From: Hydractinia symbiolongicarpus
Taxonomy: Eukaryota > Cnidaria > Hydrozoa > Anthoathecata > Hydractiniidae
NCBI RefSeq assembly: GCF_029227915.1
Contig: NC_079875.1
Location: 22,811,001-22,875,000 of the forward strand
Length of the DNA stretch: 64,000 nucleotides
Direction of reading: 5' to 3'
The notes under the pieces were generated by a model. That model had not been told where the DNA came from. It was given only the letters and a program-made list of their open reading frames with translations, and ran no database searches. Shown in pieces: positions 1-13,549 of this stretch. The stretch's first letter is position 1. Each line of letters starts with the position of its first letter. A program made the position numbers and the translations under genes.

Positions 1-900
1 CGTCTGGGAATGACTTGCTTGGATTCATCAAATCAGTATCCGTAAAAGCCGTACACCCCGAAGTTTATCGCCAACACTTTTACAAATTAAAACAAAGTGA
101 TGGTGAAACAGTTACGTCATTTATTTCCCGTTTGAAAGCCCAAGCTATGCTTTGTAGATTTAGTTGCTCTGGAACCTGTGGAGACAACGGATGCACCCCT
201 TCATACGCTGACGAAATGATCCGATCCCAGCTGATTGCCGGTCTCCGAAATTCGTCCCATTAATCGAAAGTACTTTCTGAAATGGAAATATTAACAACAT
301 TGAGCCAGCTTACAACCCGTTTTTTGACATTGGAATCAACTGAATGCACTTCATCCGAATTTCAATCACCACAACCAGTCGACATCTGACGTATCCGCCT
401 TGAAATCAAAGCCATTATCCCGTCCACCCACCACCAACAACAACAACAAAACTTGCATCGGATGCGGAAAGCACTTCCACCCAAAGGGTCGTTCAACTTG
501 CCCTGCCTACGGTAAAACTTGTAGAAACTGTAATAAGTTGAACCACTTCTCTAACGTCTGCCGTAGCCCCAAGACCTCGGCGATTGAATTCCTATTGTCA
601 GCAGTAGATACCGCATCCCCGTTGTGACTAGATGGACTCCCACATGGTGATCTAGTCGATAATCGTTTTATCCCAAGCACACCAGAAAAATCACCTACGT
701 TAGATATTGAAGTTAAAATAAACAAGAAAGCTTATGAACCTACGGCCTAATGAGGGTTAACTATCGGATAAATATAAACGGGATACATATACAAAGGCTT
801 CTCCCCATGATAACCGGGTTAATGTGTTACGCATTATAATGACATCTGAAATGGTGAAAGATGTTTTTGTCAGTACAGGACTGTTGTATACCCAAAGAAA
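1..900 (+). pseudogene. Ty3/gypsy-like retrotransposon gag remnant
   Basis: The left edge reads as a retrotransposon Gag. A retrotrans_gag-like helical stretch is open from the edge to about 263, with a motif of the type 'ETVTSFISRLKAQA'. A second stretch at 400-627 lies in another reading frame and carries two zinc knuckles. The first is CX2CX4HX6C (beginning CIGCGKHFH) and the second is a canonical CX2CX4HX4C (beginning CRNCNKLNH). Gag binds genomic RNA through such knuckles and assembles the particle. The frame is broken between the two parts (stop at about 261), and I find no aspartic protease DTG or reverse transcriptase downstream, so this is a truncated, dead copy. The family is inferred from the knuckle arrangement and the gag context. 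The true boundaries and LTRs are not visible, and the right end is a guess. Confidence 0.7.
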
Positions 901-1990
901 AAAGTTCAGGTTTGCCACTGCTCCTAAAAAACCTTGAATATTTGGGATTATCCATCATTCATCAATCCTTCAATCTTTATAATTCATTAGAAAGGCAACA
1001 ATGAGTTTATTTTTTATCAATATATTTCGGAATTTACTTCCATCATCAGGATAACTAAAATAAATAAAAGCAATAAATACAATTTATTCATACTTTAAAG
1101 TAAAAAGCAAAAAACAATTTTTACAAAACACATTTATATACAGTAAAATCTATCAACATTTCAAGTAATTAGTATAATCAAATGTTAAAATCACACAAGG
1201 GAATAACATTTAATAAGTTTAAAAGAAAAAGTTAGTGGTTTACATTATAAACAACAGCTAAACTTGTATTGTTAACACCCTGCTTCTTTGCTCTAATTCA
1301 TGTTGGTGCACCGCAAATGCTAAGTTGATTTGAATGAAAAGTATGTTCATGTTGGCAAAATTATACCAAAGCGGATTTTTTATTTGCAATTTATAATGCT
1401 AATGTTAAAATCGTGTAGTAAATATTCTAAAATAGCTTTGCAAGTAAAAATCGCATTTTTTCAAGAGCGATGTGTACCTTTTTGTAAGGAGAATTGTAAG
1501 TTTTGTGGGAGATAAACTACACTATTTTTTTGCTTCTGGTAATAATTTTCGATACAATACACTATTAACTATTCCGTTAAATATTCTATTTTTAGTAAAG
1601 TAGACAGGAATAGAGGTAACATATATTTAAAACAAGTGTAAGTCTTTCTTGCAGTTTTTAAAAAGAAATGCCACTGCTTTGTCTACCATTATTAACTCCC
1701 ACCAAAAACCGTTTTTACGGAACCGAATAATGTAAACATTTGAATGTTACAACGCGGGAAAATACAGTTACATCACTGCCCAGTAGCAAATAGAATAAAT
1801 TTATTTTTTATACCTTCAGTGTTGTTTAACACATAATCCTTCCTTTTTTTATTGTTATCATCCATGTCAATTGCGCCAATGCATATATATAAATATTGGT
1901 AATTATGCATGTGGCGTATCTACTGTCCTCATTGCGAATTAATTGAAAGTAGTGCTTCTTAAAAACTTATGTTCAAACTTTTTTTTTTAG
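901..1990. other. AT-rich non-coding stretch
   Basis: No coding exon, structured repeat or RNA gene was recognised between the gag remnant and the exon at 1991. It is probably an intron of the gene that ends at 2313, into which the retroelement inserted. A pyrimidine run ending in TAG closes it at 1990. Confidence 0.4.
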
Positions 1991-2313
1991 ATATAAATTC
2001 ATTTTTTACAAAAACAGGAAAGTCAACAAACAATGAAGGTACAACTTCAAACTCTTCGTCAGGATCAAGTAGTCCAACAAACAATGAGAGAATAGAAACT
2101 GGTGATGTTATTGTGAAAAATAAAATATGTGACAATGTTGAGGAGTTCCCTGCTCAGAGTTCCACGCAAGAAGTTGTCAACAACAACAATATATTGTCAG
2201 AAGACGAACCAGGACCATCAAAGCAGAAAAGAAGTGGCAAATCAAGAACGAAAGGTCCTGTCAGTAACCGCAAAAGAAGAGTTGTTATAGCTGATGACAG
2301 TGATAGTGATTAA
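1991..2313 (+). CDS. 3'-terminal exon of an unidentified gene; basic/acidic tail with possible PIP box
   Basis: A long pyrimidine tract ending in TTTTTTTTAG precedes an open frame, entered in phase 1, of about 107 residues that ends at TAA 2311-2313. The first residues (INSFFTKTGK) fit the second half of a PCNA-interacting box (hydrophobic-x-x-F-F). The required upstream Gln would lie in the preceding exon, which I could not find in the window. The rest is Ser/Asn/Glu-rich and looks disordered. It ends in a basic patch (KRSGKSRTKG, NRKRR) and an acidic tip (ADDSDSD), which is typical of nuclear replication or repair proteins. An AATAAA polyadenylation signal lies at about 2342. The family is unknown and nuclear function is an inference. 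Confidence 0.55.
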
Positions 2314-2341
2314 TGTATTGATACAAAGAATTCCAAAACTT

Positions 2342-2347
2342 TAATAA
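2342..2347 (+). terminator. Polyadenylation signal AATAAA
   Basis: An AATAAA hexamer lies about 30 bases after the stop codon of the terminal exon at 1991-2313 and is well placed to end that transcript. Confidence 0.5.
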
Positions 2348-3854
2348 AGCTTCATATTGAAAGTATAATATCCGGTAGTTATTTTCTGTTATATATACAA
2401 TATATTACAGAAAATGTTTTGCTAAAATATTTAGAATTTTAGTAATAAAAAGTCAATCTTTTACTTTATGTATCTTTTTCTCTTACAGAAGTTAGGTGGC
2501 AATTTTGTTTGCAAAGTAACAAAATGTTTTTTAAGTGTTTTAAAGGGAATCTGAGTAATTTTAAAAAAATTCAAAGTAAACTTAGATTTAAGAAAAATTT
2601 TTAAGAAAATAGACAATATTATCAATTTCTGTAGGGCATGACATCATAATTTATGCAGAATATTTAAATGTTAAGATTTTTAATGGAATATGTTGGGAAG
2701 AAAATCAACTTTCAACCAACCAGCGTAGGAGAAATCCACTTAGGCAGAAGATTAAAAATACTTTTTAAGCAGCTTTTTTAGCTGTACAACAAAAGTTTAC
2801 TAATTATTAATCACCTCAGATTTCCTTGAGATTGCAAATTAGTAAAGCAGATAGGAGGTTGTGATTCCTATCTCTTAATTCTGATCAATGCATAACACAC
2901 AATATCTTGTTAAGGAAAAATATTTATCATCCTTTAAATATACCTTATTAATATTTCAAATTCTCAAGTAAGTCCTATAAAACTCTTAGCTTGAAATAGG
3001 CCAAAGAGAGTTGTTGTTTTTTCAAAAAAATATGAACGTGACTGCGTTTTTTAAACAAGAAAAATTAACAAACATTTTAGTTTTGCTTTGGAAAGTGATA
3101 GAAATGTGTTGAATTCGGTATAAAATATTACATCAAAAATGCGAATGTTTGCAAAAACAAAATATCCTTGGCTATAACACACTCAAAAAACATATCATAT
3201 GAGCTGCTTGAAATATAAGTTCTTTATTAAAATTGAAAGATAAATGATTACAAGCTATTTTGAAAGCTCTGACATTTGTAATATGTTGATATACTTGCTT
3301 TCATTGTATTCTTATTTGTGATTAGTGTAAATAAACGATCTACTCAAGAATTTTTTTATTTATTGTTCATCATTCTTATAATGTGTATATTTTGCACAAA
3401 TCAGGTTAAAATTAAACAGATAATTGGCAAGGTGTAGAATTATTCAGTCAAGCTTGATATTTGACAAGGCGCAGACTGAATAGTTCTGATGTCCTATTTA
3501 ACCAGGCCAAATTTGTGCATATATCTCGATACATATCCCTTTTTATAATGTTTTGCAACAAAACTATTCAAAATTTCAATTCCAATAAAAGCATTAAACA
3601 AAATAATACTGGGACAAAGGAGAGTTGGATAAATTTCTTTGCACCATATTTTATTTTGAATGTGCTACATGTACTTGCTTATTATTACACAAGATAAGAA
3701 AACGCTACTAAAAAAGATTTGTACAAAGTATGAGAGCTATTGTCAAATAATCTTCAGTAGCCAATATAAATTTATTTGTTGGTGTTTTGTGTTATGAATG
3801 TACTATAAATGAAATTTTACCTTGTTAACTTTATGTTTATACAATAAGTTGGAG
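2348..3854. other. Intergenic AT-rich DNA
   Basis: This separates the gene ending at 2313 from the one starting at 3855. Only short chance open frames are present. No repeat or RNA gene was recognised. Confidence 0.4.
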
Positions 3855-6800
3855 ATGGACACTATTCAAAAGCTTGTTGATTCATGTAAATATGCACAAG
3901 CGAAAGAAATAATCAAAAAAGGTAATGTAGATTCAATATTTTTGGTATATGTACGCAGGAATGACCACTCCTAAAAATTTCTCCGAAATCCTGTTTAAAT
4001 GATATCGTGCCTTTTTCAAGGAATCTATTAGTTTTGTTGAAATGCTTTAGTTGCATCTTAAATTTTGAATTTGAATTTTATTTTTGACTTTTCTCCTAAA
4101 TTGCTTTCCATTTTGACCGTTTTTATTCAATTTTTTTGCTCTAAAATCTTGTAAAATTTGACAGCTAAGAGTGAATCTGGTTCTACTTTGCCATGTTTTT
4201 ATTCCATTTTGTGTGCCAAGGTACTGCTTACTTAATGTTTGTTTTTATTTTAGCCTTATTTTGTTGTTTTTAGGTTTTATGAATATCAAAGAACCAATTG
4301 ACGCTGTGTATTTGAAGATGGTTGCTAATTTTTTAGAAATCAAAGTATGTTTTTCATACACAACGTTGCGATTGTAGGAAATTCAACAGATCTGTAAATA
4401 TCAGACCTTATTTTCTGCAGTATATAGTTTTTTTCTGCAAAACTAAGAAATTAACAAGAAAGTTATTTTCAACTAATTCTTATTAATTTTGTGTCAAATG
4501 TATATAATGAAAATATAAGTGAAAGCTCTTTTCGTTTTGTTTTTTTGTTTTTTAACTTCATGCAGCAAACCTTTTTTCAGGAACTGGAACACAAAAATTT
4601 ACTACAACTTACGAACATCCAAGCAAGTATAGAAAACTATACCACTTTGGGAAAAGAAATAGCAGGTGTTGTTTTTCATCTATATTTTGGTCAATTTGAC
4701 TTCTTAAAGGTTCAAATGTTTATTTTTCTTTAAATTCTGAAGATATCCTCCTTTTTTAAAAATATCAATTTATTTATCCTACATTTAATAAACTGTGTTC
4801 CAAAAATTTCTTTAAGAATTGGAATAAAATATAACAATAAATAATAATGTTTAAAAAATATGCATTCTAGATTTCAAAATAAGTGAAGAGATGCTGAAAA
4901 TAGAATGTACCTGCTTAACGAATCTAATTTCACTCATTAACGCAACAGACACATGTGAAAATCAAAACAAAACTCTTTTGCATATGTTGTACCAACATTT
5001 GAAAAAACGTATGTATATTTTTTTATTTCCACAAAAGGCTATTTTTTCAATAATTCACAAATAGATGTGGACCAGACGTATCGCAAATTTAGTCGGCCAT
5101 TGTTAAATAATGGGCGTAATGTTTAGTCAAGGGCATAGCTTGAAACATGTGTGACTCCGAAATGAGTGATGGAAGTTGTGGAAAGTATGGTATCCTTTTG
5201 AGTGGTTCGTTTATCACATGCCATTCTTCGGAAATTACAGGGATTGACCTTATTAAATCGTTTCGTAGTCCATTTAATTTAGAGTTTATAATACAATTTT
5301 AGTTTGCATCATGTTTTGGAACAGCACATCTGATATTCCATGTTTATTTGTTGACAATGAATGTAATAATTTAAAACGCACAGTCGAACTCCTGCAATAT
5401 GTTTTAAATCAAATTGCTGGAACATTCAGAGGTAAATTAACTCAAAATTGACAATTACGAACTTGAGTTTTTTTATCATAGTATAAAGTTACTTGAAATG
5501 TAATTAATGCATTAATCAATTTTTGTGCATTTAGATCATTGGTTAATCATGCACTACTTTTCATTGTCCATCGATATTTTGTTCTGGTTGATTAAATCTC
5601 ATAAATCAGGTAAACTTTCTTGACAGGGTTTTAACGAACCCTGGAAAAAAGGGGTTATATGGATTGTCAAATACCCAACAGGATTACTCATTTATGATTT
5701 GTCATATTATAAATCACCCAGTTTATGCAGTGAATTTTGAAAAACTATATGAATTTTGGCCGAAAGCTACATAATCAAGATTTTTGTCCAATCAGAATGT
5801 AGAAAACCAACTCGAGCAAGTGAGCAAAACTTTGATCTTTAACAATTAGCTTTGTGCAGGAGCAAGAAAAAAGTCAAAATTGAATGATTATTTTGTTTCC
5901 ATGATGGTTTTCTTAAATGAGTATTGTGTTTCATAATTCTGTCCTCAAATTTCTCAAAGCTTTTCAGGTCCATTCTCAAATATTATTTGTACATCTTCTA
6001 AGCGCAGCCCACTCCGAATATGGGAATGAAATCCATGGCTTTCTTGTCTGTATAACCACGGCGTGACTCCTTTCTTTTGTGTTTTTTTATAATACTGAAC
6101 GAGCTAATTGTCTAGATTTGATTTTATGCACAAATATTTACAGCCATACATCTTTATTTAGTTGATCTTCAAAGCTCTCTTATCCATTGTATAACATGTT
6201 TACTTCATTTGAAAAGTGATATCTTTCAGAATAATGATGTGAGTTCAGAATTTAGTCATTTCTTTTGTACCTGTATTAAACTCGGGCAATTTTCCTGTTC
6301 AAGTAAAAGTTTTTACATTGATTTAAATTTTGCAATAGAAATAACCGTTTCCCATTTTTTTAAAATAACACAAAACAACAATGTAGAACTTTAAGTGATA
6401 ATTCTAACACCAAAGTGTTTGAAATGCACAAGTTGTTGTAAAACTAAGGACATCTTAACCCTATTTATGCCAGGAGGTGAGGGGAGGGAGGACTACCCAC
6501 CATACTTTTGTTAAAAAACTCAGAATCATAAATGGTGCTGAAACTACGCCCTAAGCATAATTCCCAAATTTCAAAGCAGGTGACGTACCGCACTCTTTTG
6601 AAAAGACACTGTTCTATTGTTTCTTTAACAATTTGATGTATAAATGATGTACTGAAATTGTTAACTTTTATATTTATATATCTTTAAAATTCTTTACAGA
6701 GCTTGTGTAATTCGCCCTCCCATCCCCGTGGCCGTTATTATATAAACACGCCCCTTACACCCTTTTTTATTAAAACTTGGTTATTTCCGTTTTAATCAAT

Positions 6801-9800
6801 TTGGCACCTCATTTTTTTATTGTTTAAAGTCTAAACCCCCAGCCTTTATCTAAAGTGCTGTAGAAATGCAAAGGCGGACATAAATCTATTATAAAATAAA
6901 AAAGGCAAGCAAAAAATTCAATAGTAATATGATTTCAACAATACTATTTTTGTTACTTTGATGCCTCAAAACTGAATTAGCTGAATTTTGAAACAGACGC
7001 AAAAATCTTTCAGGAAGCTAAACCAAGTTAAAAATTCAAAAGATGCTGACGTCAGCAAAAAAAGTATTGCTGACACTCACATGAGTTTTAATTGTCACGT
7101 GACAGACATCATTCGTACCACGTTTTATGACTTAAAACCCAATACAAGAAAAGTTATGGAGGTGGGCATTTTTGTTCAATGTTTTAATTAATTTTCCCTT
7201 AAGTAAAGTATGGGAGTTATAATTTTGGAATTATTGTGACGTCATTAACTTAATCGTAATAATACAGTAGGGTTTGGGTTAAGCGAAGAAAATCGTTTTC
7301 CTCGTGTATTCCAATCTCGTTTATTCCAATCTCGTTTATTCCAATCTCGTTAACACCAAAACAGTTTCTCAGATTAACATACTCCCAGAGAAGAATCTTG
7401 AAAACAAACATTTTCACAAATTTAAATCGACACAGTAAAAACACTGAAGGATGGCGAAAGGAAAACTAAACCGTGTACGTTCTATCTCGACTATGTTTTA
7501 GTGTGTCGTTGATAATTATCATTTTTTTAAATACAGAGAAAAATTTGGGTTAGAGAGTCTGAAATGTGTTAAAGATAGTTGCAGTTGTATACTTTGAGAC
7601 AAAGGGTTAGGAATAAACATAAAAAAATGTTGCTCTCTTATTTTTGTCAGAACATATAAATATTAAGCATGCATAAAAATGAATTTCTTTTAAAAATCGT
7701 TGTAACCTGATTAGCATAGACTGTTTAATTTGACTTTTAATGTTTAGTGTGAGGGGCGTGGCTTGGATTTTTGTTTTAACCGAAGATCGTTTAAAGGTAT
7801 TTTGATCTGAGCATTTCGAGGAAAAGTTGCAGTCTTGAAGTATTAATTATGCTGCTAACAATTTTTGTTTTAGTTTTCAAACGAGATTTTGCTTCTATTA
7901 AGCTCTTGTGTAAGGTGGTTTCAAAGTATAGCTTAAATGGTGAGGATGTTTACCAAAACAGCCAAACCAAGGACGTTTATCACCAGATTAATAACTTGGC
8001 ATTCACCATTGAAGGTAAAAGGTTTTCTTTCGCCCGTCCTTTATATATCGCATTTCGTGTTTCCGTAACAGACAGACAAGGATAACGGCTATTATTAAAG
8101 AGAAGAAAGCTTTGGAGTTAATCTATTTGTCAGAATTATGTCTAAATAATTTACTTAAACTTTATCAACAGTAAAATAAAAATAAAGAAAATCGATGATT
8201 GAAGCCAGTGAAATCGTGAACGCAATAGATATTAGTTAGTTTAGCTACACTTTTTTTTTAAAACAATTGATTTCGCCCCAAACATTGTTTAGCTACTACC
8301 AGCAAGGTCATTGTTTACCTGGGTAAAATTATATGGAACGAATTGTTTATACCGGACAAAATATTTTAAAATAAGTGAAAGTGTCAGAACAATTTGCATG
8401 AAACGTTAAAATTTGTAAGTTATTGCTTATTTGGCCAATTATTTTCCAGCGCCAGAATTCATTTTGGTGTGCTATCTTTCGCTCGCCTCAGCTCTGACTG
8501 GGTGTGTTTGAAAAGTGCAATTTTAGCATTTATTAAAAACCTGCGACAATTTTGTAATTTACGTTGGTAAACTCACTACTTTCGCCAACAATTTACGCTT
8601 TCACACGTTTTATAGCAACTTGTATTTGGCGTTCTCACTAAACATACGCGCCTTGTCTTACACGTAAAATGTGAGTTTTTATGTTTAAGCAACCCCATAA
8701 ATTTAAAGTGAATTAGCTTTTCTAAGTCTTTTTAATTTTTAATGATTTTTTTATTTATCAGAGAAAGCTAATAGTATGCAACAAAAAACAGTTCGAATGC
8801 GTAAATAAATAATAACGTTTGGCGGAAAAGAAAAGGACGCGAGCTTTTTTTATTTAAAAAGACGTCGGCAATATGCCGGCAAATACCGAGTGTTGGCGCG
8901 AATTGCAATGGCTGATATTTTCAGTAAGTTAAGCCAATCATAATAAAGATGGCACCGTAACGACATGCTTTTTACAAATTTAAACTTACTTTTATGTCGT
9001 TAAAATGCTGCATGAATGAAAAAAGAAAGAATAGTGAAATTTTTGTAACTGCACACTATTTTCCTTTTTGCACGCCTTAAAGCAAATACAAATGATGTAG
9101 ATCGCGCGCCATCGCTACTTTGAAAGAGTGATGCAGGTGGGTGATATTACTCCTGACCAGGCTTGCCACTTATTCGCAACATATAAATTGTTTACCAATT
9201 GTTTTTAACTGGCCATTTGGAAGGCTATTATTTAAATTTGGCATTGTTTTTAAAGAAAACATGTTTAAATACCATGAAATTTGTATTAGGAATTCGTCTA
9301 TTTCAAAATTGCGATTATGCTGCATGTTGTCAGCACATCGAAGAAGTCTGTCAATCCACTGTCGCTACATCACAGCTTTCTGGGTTCCAGTTAACGTTGA
9401 TCAAAAACATTAAAAAAATTTCCCAATTAAAACTGGTAAGGCGAATTGTTTTCTTAGTTTTATTTTCAGTTATCTAATGCCTCTTTGTCGTGTTTGGAAC
9501 TTGTAAAAGTCAAGGAAATATTTTTCAGTTCATTTTTAAGTAGGCCTCTTGTCTTCGATGGTATCCTACTGATACTATATAGAGTGGTGTGATTCACAAC
9601 TGCTTTTGGAAACAAAAAAACCATCTAAGTTTGTTGTTGAATTCTTAGTGAGCAAAAAGAAGTAACAGAAAGTATTGGAAGTAACCACACTTTATATTCT
9701 ACTTCTCTTTTACTTCTGTTTCTCTTTTAAACTTTTTAACTAAGATCCTTCATTCTGCTAGATATGCTTAAGATGAAATTTTGCACATACTCTGTCTGTT

Positions 9801-12800
9801 AATCCTACTCTTCATAAAAAGAGAAAAATTTTTTTCAAAAGAAAACCTTAAAAAAATTGGAAGAATTTTCATGAGTGCAATATAAGGTAAAATGGTAACG
9901 TGTCAAAATATCTTTTAAAATGTTGATGGACGGAAAACAAAAACGATATGACTTTATTACAATAATATATTTGAAGAGCATTATATTTACCCCTGTGTTT
10001 GTTTTGCAAAACAATGTTTTATTTTACCCACAGGGAAGAAGCGCGTCCTTCAGCGACTCTCCATTAAGTTCTATTGTTTTAAAGAACTTCGCGAATCTTC
10101 TCAATCAAGCTGGTCTGTGTTTTATGCAAAAGGAAGACGACAGAAGCATCGAGTTACTGTACAAGTTATTAGAGGTATGGAATTTAGTTGTTCCTCGGTT
10201 AAAATTTATTCTATGTTGGTTTCTTTTACTTTTTCAGATGATACATAAATTGAATGAAAAGATTTATGTGGTGTCCAACTTTGAATATAACGTGGATGAG
10301 TTTTTGAAATGTCACACTGAACTTGGTAAAAACCCTTTCAAGTTAAGTCTAGCCCGGTCTTTGATAATTCGATATTTTTACAAATAACCGTTAAGATTAA
10401 AAAAATTTTTTTGTGACGTCATGAGTGTTTTGCTTAATCTCAGCATTTTCTTTTTTTTGGAGTTCGTCTACCCACAAATCATTGCAACTGGATATTTTTC
10501 GCGTACCTAAATTTGCCTCCATTGGCATACATATTGAACAAGTTATCGATTTTGCTGTTTCGACAGAAAAGGTAAAATGATTTTTTTTTTAAATTCGCAT
10601 TAACATGTTTTTTTCTATGAAATCTATATTTATTTGATGCATTATTGGTCTACCAAAATTAGCTCGATGTAATTCAACTGAATTTTGAAAACTGAATGTC
10701 TGCAATGAAATTTTTAAAATTTACATGAAAAGACAATTCACTGGTATCTTTTCCGCACGTACGATTTGTAAATTTAAACAATCACCCCAAAATTTACCCC
10801 ATATGACTAAATAATTTTTCTGGGCCCTTTCCCCTAAGTAAAAATGTTTGGCATGTGTAAAAATAATTTGAAAAATGTGCCGAAAGTGAACCTTTTTATT
10901 CGAACTTTAAATCCCTGTGCTTTGAGCAGTAAAATTCACTCTTACAAGACTTCAAGCCATCATTTTTTATTAACTTTATTTCATCATCATTTATTTATTT
11001 CGCGATTGAAAAAATGCAGGTCATTGCTGCACTTAAGCTTAAATTTATTTCAGGTACGAAGAATTGAACCAAATCATGAAGAAATTTGTTTACGAAGTGG
11101 AAAAAAATGTAACAACGTAATTTTTTTTCTGAGTGTATAAGCTATTTACCTTAACTGTTCTGCGACTTGCTATCGTTAAGTTAAGAAGATGTCTCCTCAC
11201 ATTTGAAATGCGAGTGTCTCTCACATTTGAAATGCGAGTGTCTCCTCACATTTGAAATGCGAGTGTCTCCTCACATTTGAAATGCGAGTGTCTCTCACAT
11301 TTGAAATGCGAATGTCTCCTCACATTTGAAATGCAAGTGTCTCTCACATTTGAAATGCGAGTGTCTCTCACATTTGAAATGCGAGTGTCTCTCACATTTG
11401 AAATGCGAGTGTCTCTCACATTTGAAATGCGAGTGTCTCTCACATTTGAAATGCGAGTGTCTCTCACATTTGAAATGCGAGTGTCTCTCACACCTTGACA
11501 GCCTTAAATCAGATAAGGTATTTTGTGAAGCCACTTATCTTTCATCCTCAAGGTTTAGATATCCCCTGCTTTAGACCCCCCCTCCCCCGCCAATTTACAA
11601 ATTTAATATGGAATGATAAAGAATATTGTGTATGGCGAACCAAATGACAAACTTTTAAATGTCAATTAAATACATAACCGTTATGGTAAAATTTATACTA
11701 TTTACAAATTATCATATACCCTATCATATACCCTAGGCAGAATTAACCTTTCAAAAACTTCCTGTCTTTCTGTCTGCGCTTGCGTATCTAAGAGGTTGAA
11801 AGTATATTAAAACAACCAAAAAATTGAGCTTTGTGTTTCCTGCACATCAAATATTAAAATTTTTCTCTGTTTTCAATAAATTAGGTGATTTGTCTGGATT
11901 CTTATTTTCTGTAGATTGTTGCAAAAGTGTATGCTGTTTTGTTCAGTAGGTTATGGGTCCATCCAGCCGCATAAAATATTTGATTTTGCTTTATAGCCAA
12001 CTTCCAACGGAGAAAGCGTCGATTGTATTTACAGAATGTATTGTAGCTCTTTATTAAAATCGTCTCGCTTCAACAAAGCGCAAGAACTAATTGTTGATAT
12101 GCAAGAAAAAGGTAAGCGAGCTTGAACTGGATAACTTTAAAAGAAGGCTTCTTTTCCAAATTAGTCTACTTGTGTATTGTTTTTAAAAAAACAGGACAAA
12201 ATAATAACTTGTTTAGGACTGAAGAAATTCATTTTTAAAATAACATGGCATTTTAGACAGAGCGTCTGTTGGTCCTCAGAAACTGACGTCTATTAATTGC
12301 TACTTTCCTTTCTCATAACATTTGGTAATGTTATTTTTGCGTCTTCGCACATTCGGTTGAAATAGGGAGTAGGGATGCATGGATTTGTTTTAATATTTTT
12401 TAACGAAACCTTTAATTTCTTTTGTAATTCGTGTCAAGGATATTTTTGGGCGTGGCATCTGCTATATCTAGCTGAAGTATTGAGACAACAGAAGAATTAT
12501 AAGGAGAGTATAGAACAGTTACAAAGGTTGGACTTTTTTAAATATTCGATCATTTTCATTTTTTTGGATAATATATTGTTCAGTGTTTTAGACTACTTAA
12601 CGAGCTTGACAAAAAGGACAATGTTGTGAAAGATGAAAATAATAATGGTTGTACATGGAGTCTATTGGGTATGTTAGAACATCGCTATAATAATCTTGGT
12701 ATTTTGTTTGTCTGTCTGTCCGCGAGAAAATCGTCGTGTTAGGTATATTTTACTGCTTACACTCAAAGTTTTCCTTCTTGTGAACATTCTGGCTTAGTTT

Positions 12801-13549
12801 TCAGTGGTTTTGTTTAGTTCTAACCCATTTTCTCTTCACCAAAAGTCTTTTTTTTCTTGCAGATGTTGTCAACTTTAAAGAAATTAAAACGGTGTGTAAA
12901 AAATGTATTCTTAGTCTGTTACTTGTTTCGATTGTTTTGTTCTGAACACTATTCAATATCCACCTTGTTTCTGTTCCTTAAAGTATCATGCTTACAACAA
13001 CATGGCGGTTGCTTGCATTGAACAAGGTGTGGTTGACGACGCATTGATGTATTTAAAGATGGCTATACAGGAATGTCGCAAGTTAAGAAGTATAAACTTT
13101 TTTTTATTTGAAGAAAAGAGATACTTGCACGGAAGCAAGTCTCGTTCGTGGGATTTTGTCATAGATCAATAAAGTTTTTATTCCCTCTCGCAGGAATAGA
13201 AACTAAAAGATGATTTTTAATTGCAAGTTTATTTACAACTTTTTTAAGACAGTATAGACGGTAAAGTGCTTTCTTGTGGATAGCATCAGATCAGTGTGAA
13301 TCATTCTGGAGTGTGAAATCTCCGTAAAATGTGCAGCATGTTCATGATAGGGATAGGACGTTAAGCATACGAATGTCAAATTAGTTTTCTTATTGTATTT
13401 CAGCGGATGTCATTACGGAAGTGGTTTACAACTATTGCAAATGGTTGCACGAAAACAAAGCAGAGAATATTGCAGTTATGAACTGGAACGCTTTTTATAA
13501 TACGAAATCCGTCACGAATTTTAATGAGACTTACAAGATATTTCTTTGA
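3855..13549 (+). CDS. Helical, TPR-like protein, multi-exon, family not identified
   Basis: Start ATG 3855; stop TGA 13547-13549. Exons supported by GT-AG sites and matching phases: 3855-3921, 4274-4344, 4581-4665, 4871-5008, 5303-5431, 5535-5609; then 6997-7161 and 7874-8014 (joins unresolved); then 9224-9435, 10034-10174, 10238-10325, 10463-10571, 11054-11108, 11997-12111, 12439-12526, 12592-12668, 12863-12891, 12984-13089, 13404-13549. About 680 residues are recovered. The product is alpha-helical throughout. The C-terminal third has TPR-like pairs, for example around WHLLYLAEVLRQQKNYKESI (12439-12526) and NNMAVACIEQGVVDDALMYL (12984-13089). There is no signal peptide or membrane segment. 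TPR arrays mediate protein-protein contacts. I considered TEX11/SPO22-, FANCG- and separase-type helical proteins, but no diagnostic motif supports any of them. Phase mismatches at 5609/6997 and 7161/7874 imply missed exons or different splice sites. Confidence 0.7.
8020..8100 (+). repeat. Fragment of the 'cgcccgtcc...ACAGACAGAC' dispersed repeat
   Basis: Just after the splice donor at 8015 the intron contains 'tttcgcccgtcctttatat', 'cgtgtttccg', 'acagacagac' and 'ggctattattaaagag'. These are the same blocks, in the same order, as in the repeat cluster at 49.8-50.6 kb, so this is a shortened copy of that family. Confidence 0.6.
11188..11493. repeat. 24/25-bp minisatellite in an intron
   Basis: About 12-13 head-to-tail copies of a unit close to 'ctcacatttgaaatgcgagt' plus 'gtct', mostly 24 bp with some 25-bp variants early in the array. 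The later copies are nearly identical. Because 24 is divisible by three, several frames on both strands stay open across it, but these are not genes. It lies in the intron between the exons at 11054-11108 and 11997-12111. Confidence 0.95.

Noticed and set aside
10444-11121. Alternative reading of two exons of the TPR-like gene (acceptor at 10443, donor after 11121)
   Set aside because: It is phase-compatible, but gives a less protein-like second exon than the chosen path (10463-10571 joined to 11054-11108).
11188-11574. CRISPR-like array of repeats
   Set aside because: Units are contiguous without unique spacers and the genome is eukaryotic; it is a minisatellite.
3855-13549. Calling the TPR-like gene separase, FANCG or TEX11
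   Set aside because: Helical, TPR-like character fits all three, but no catalytic or family-specific motif was found.
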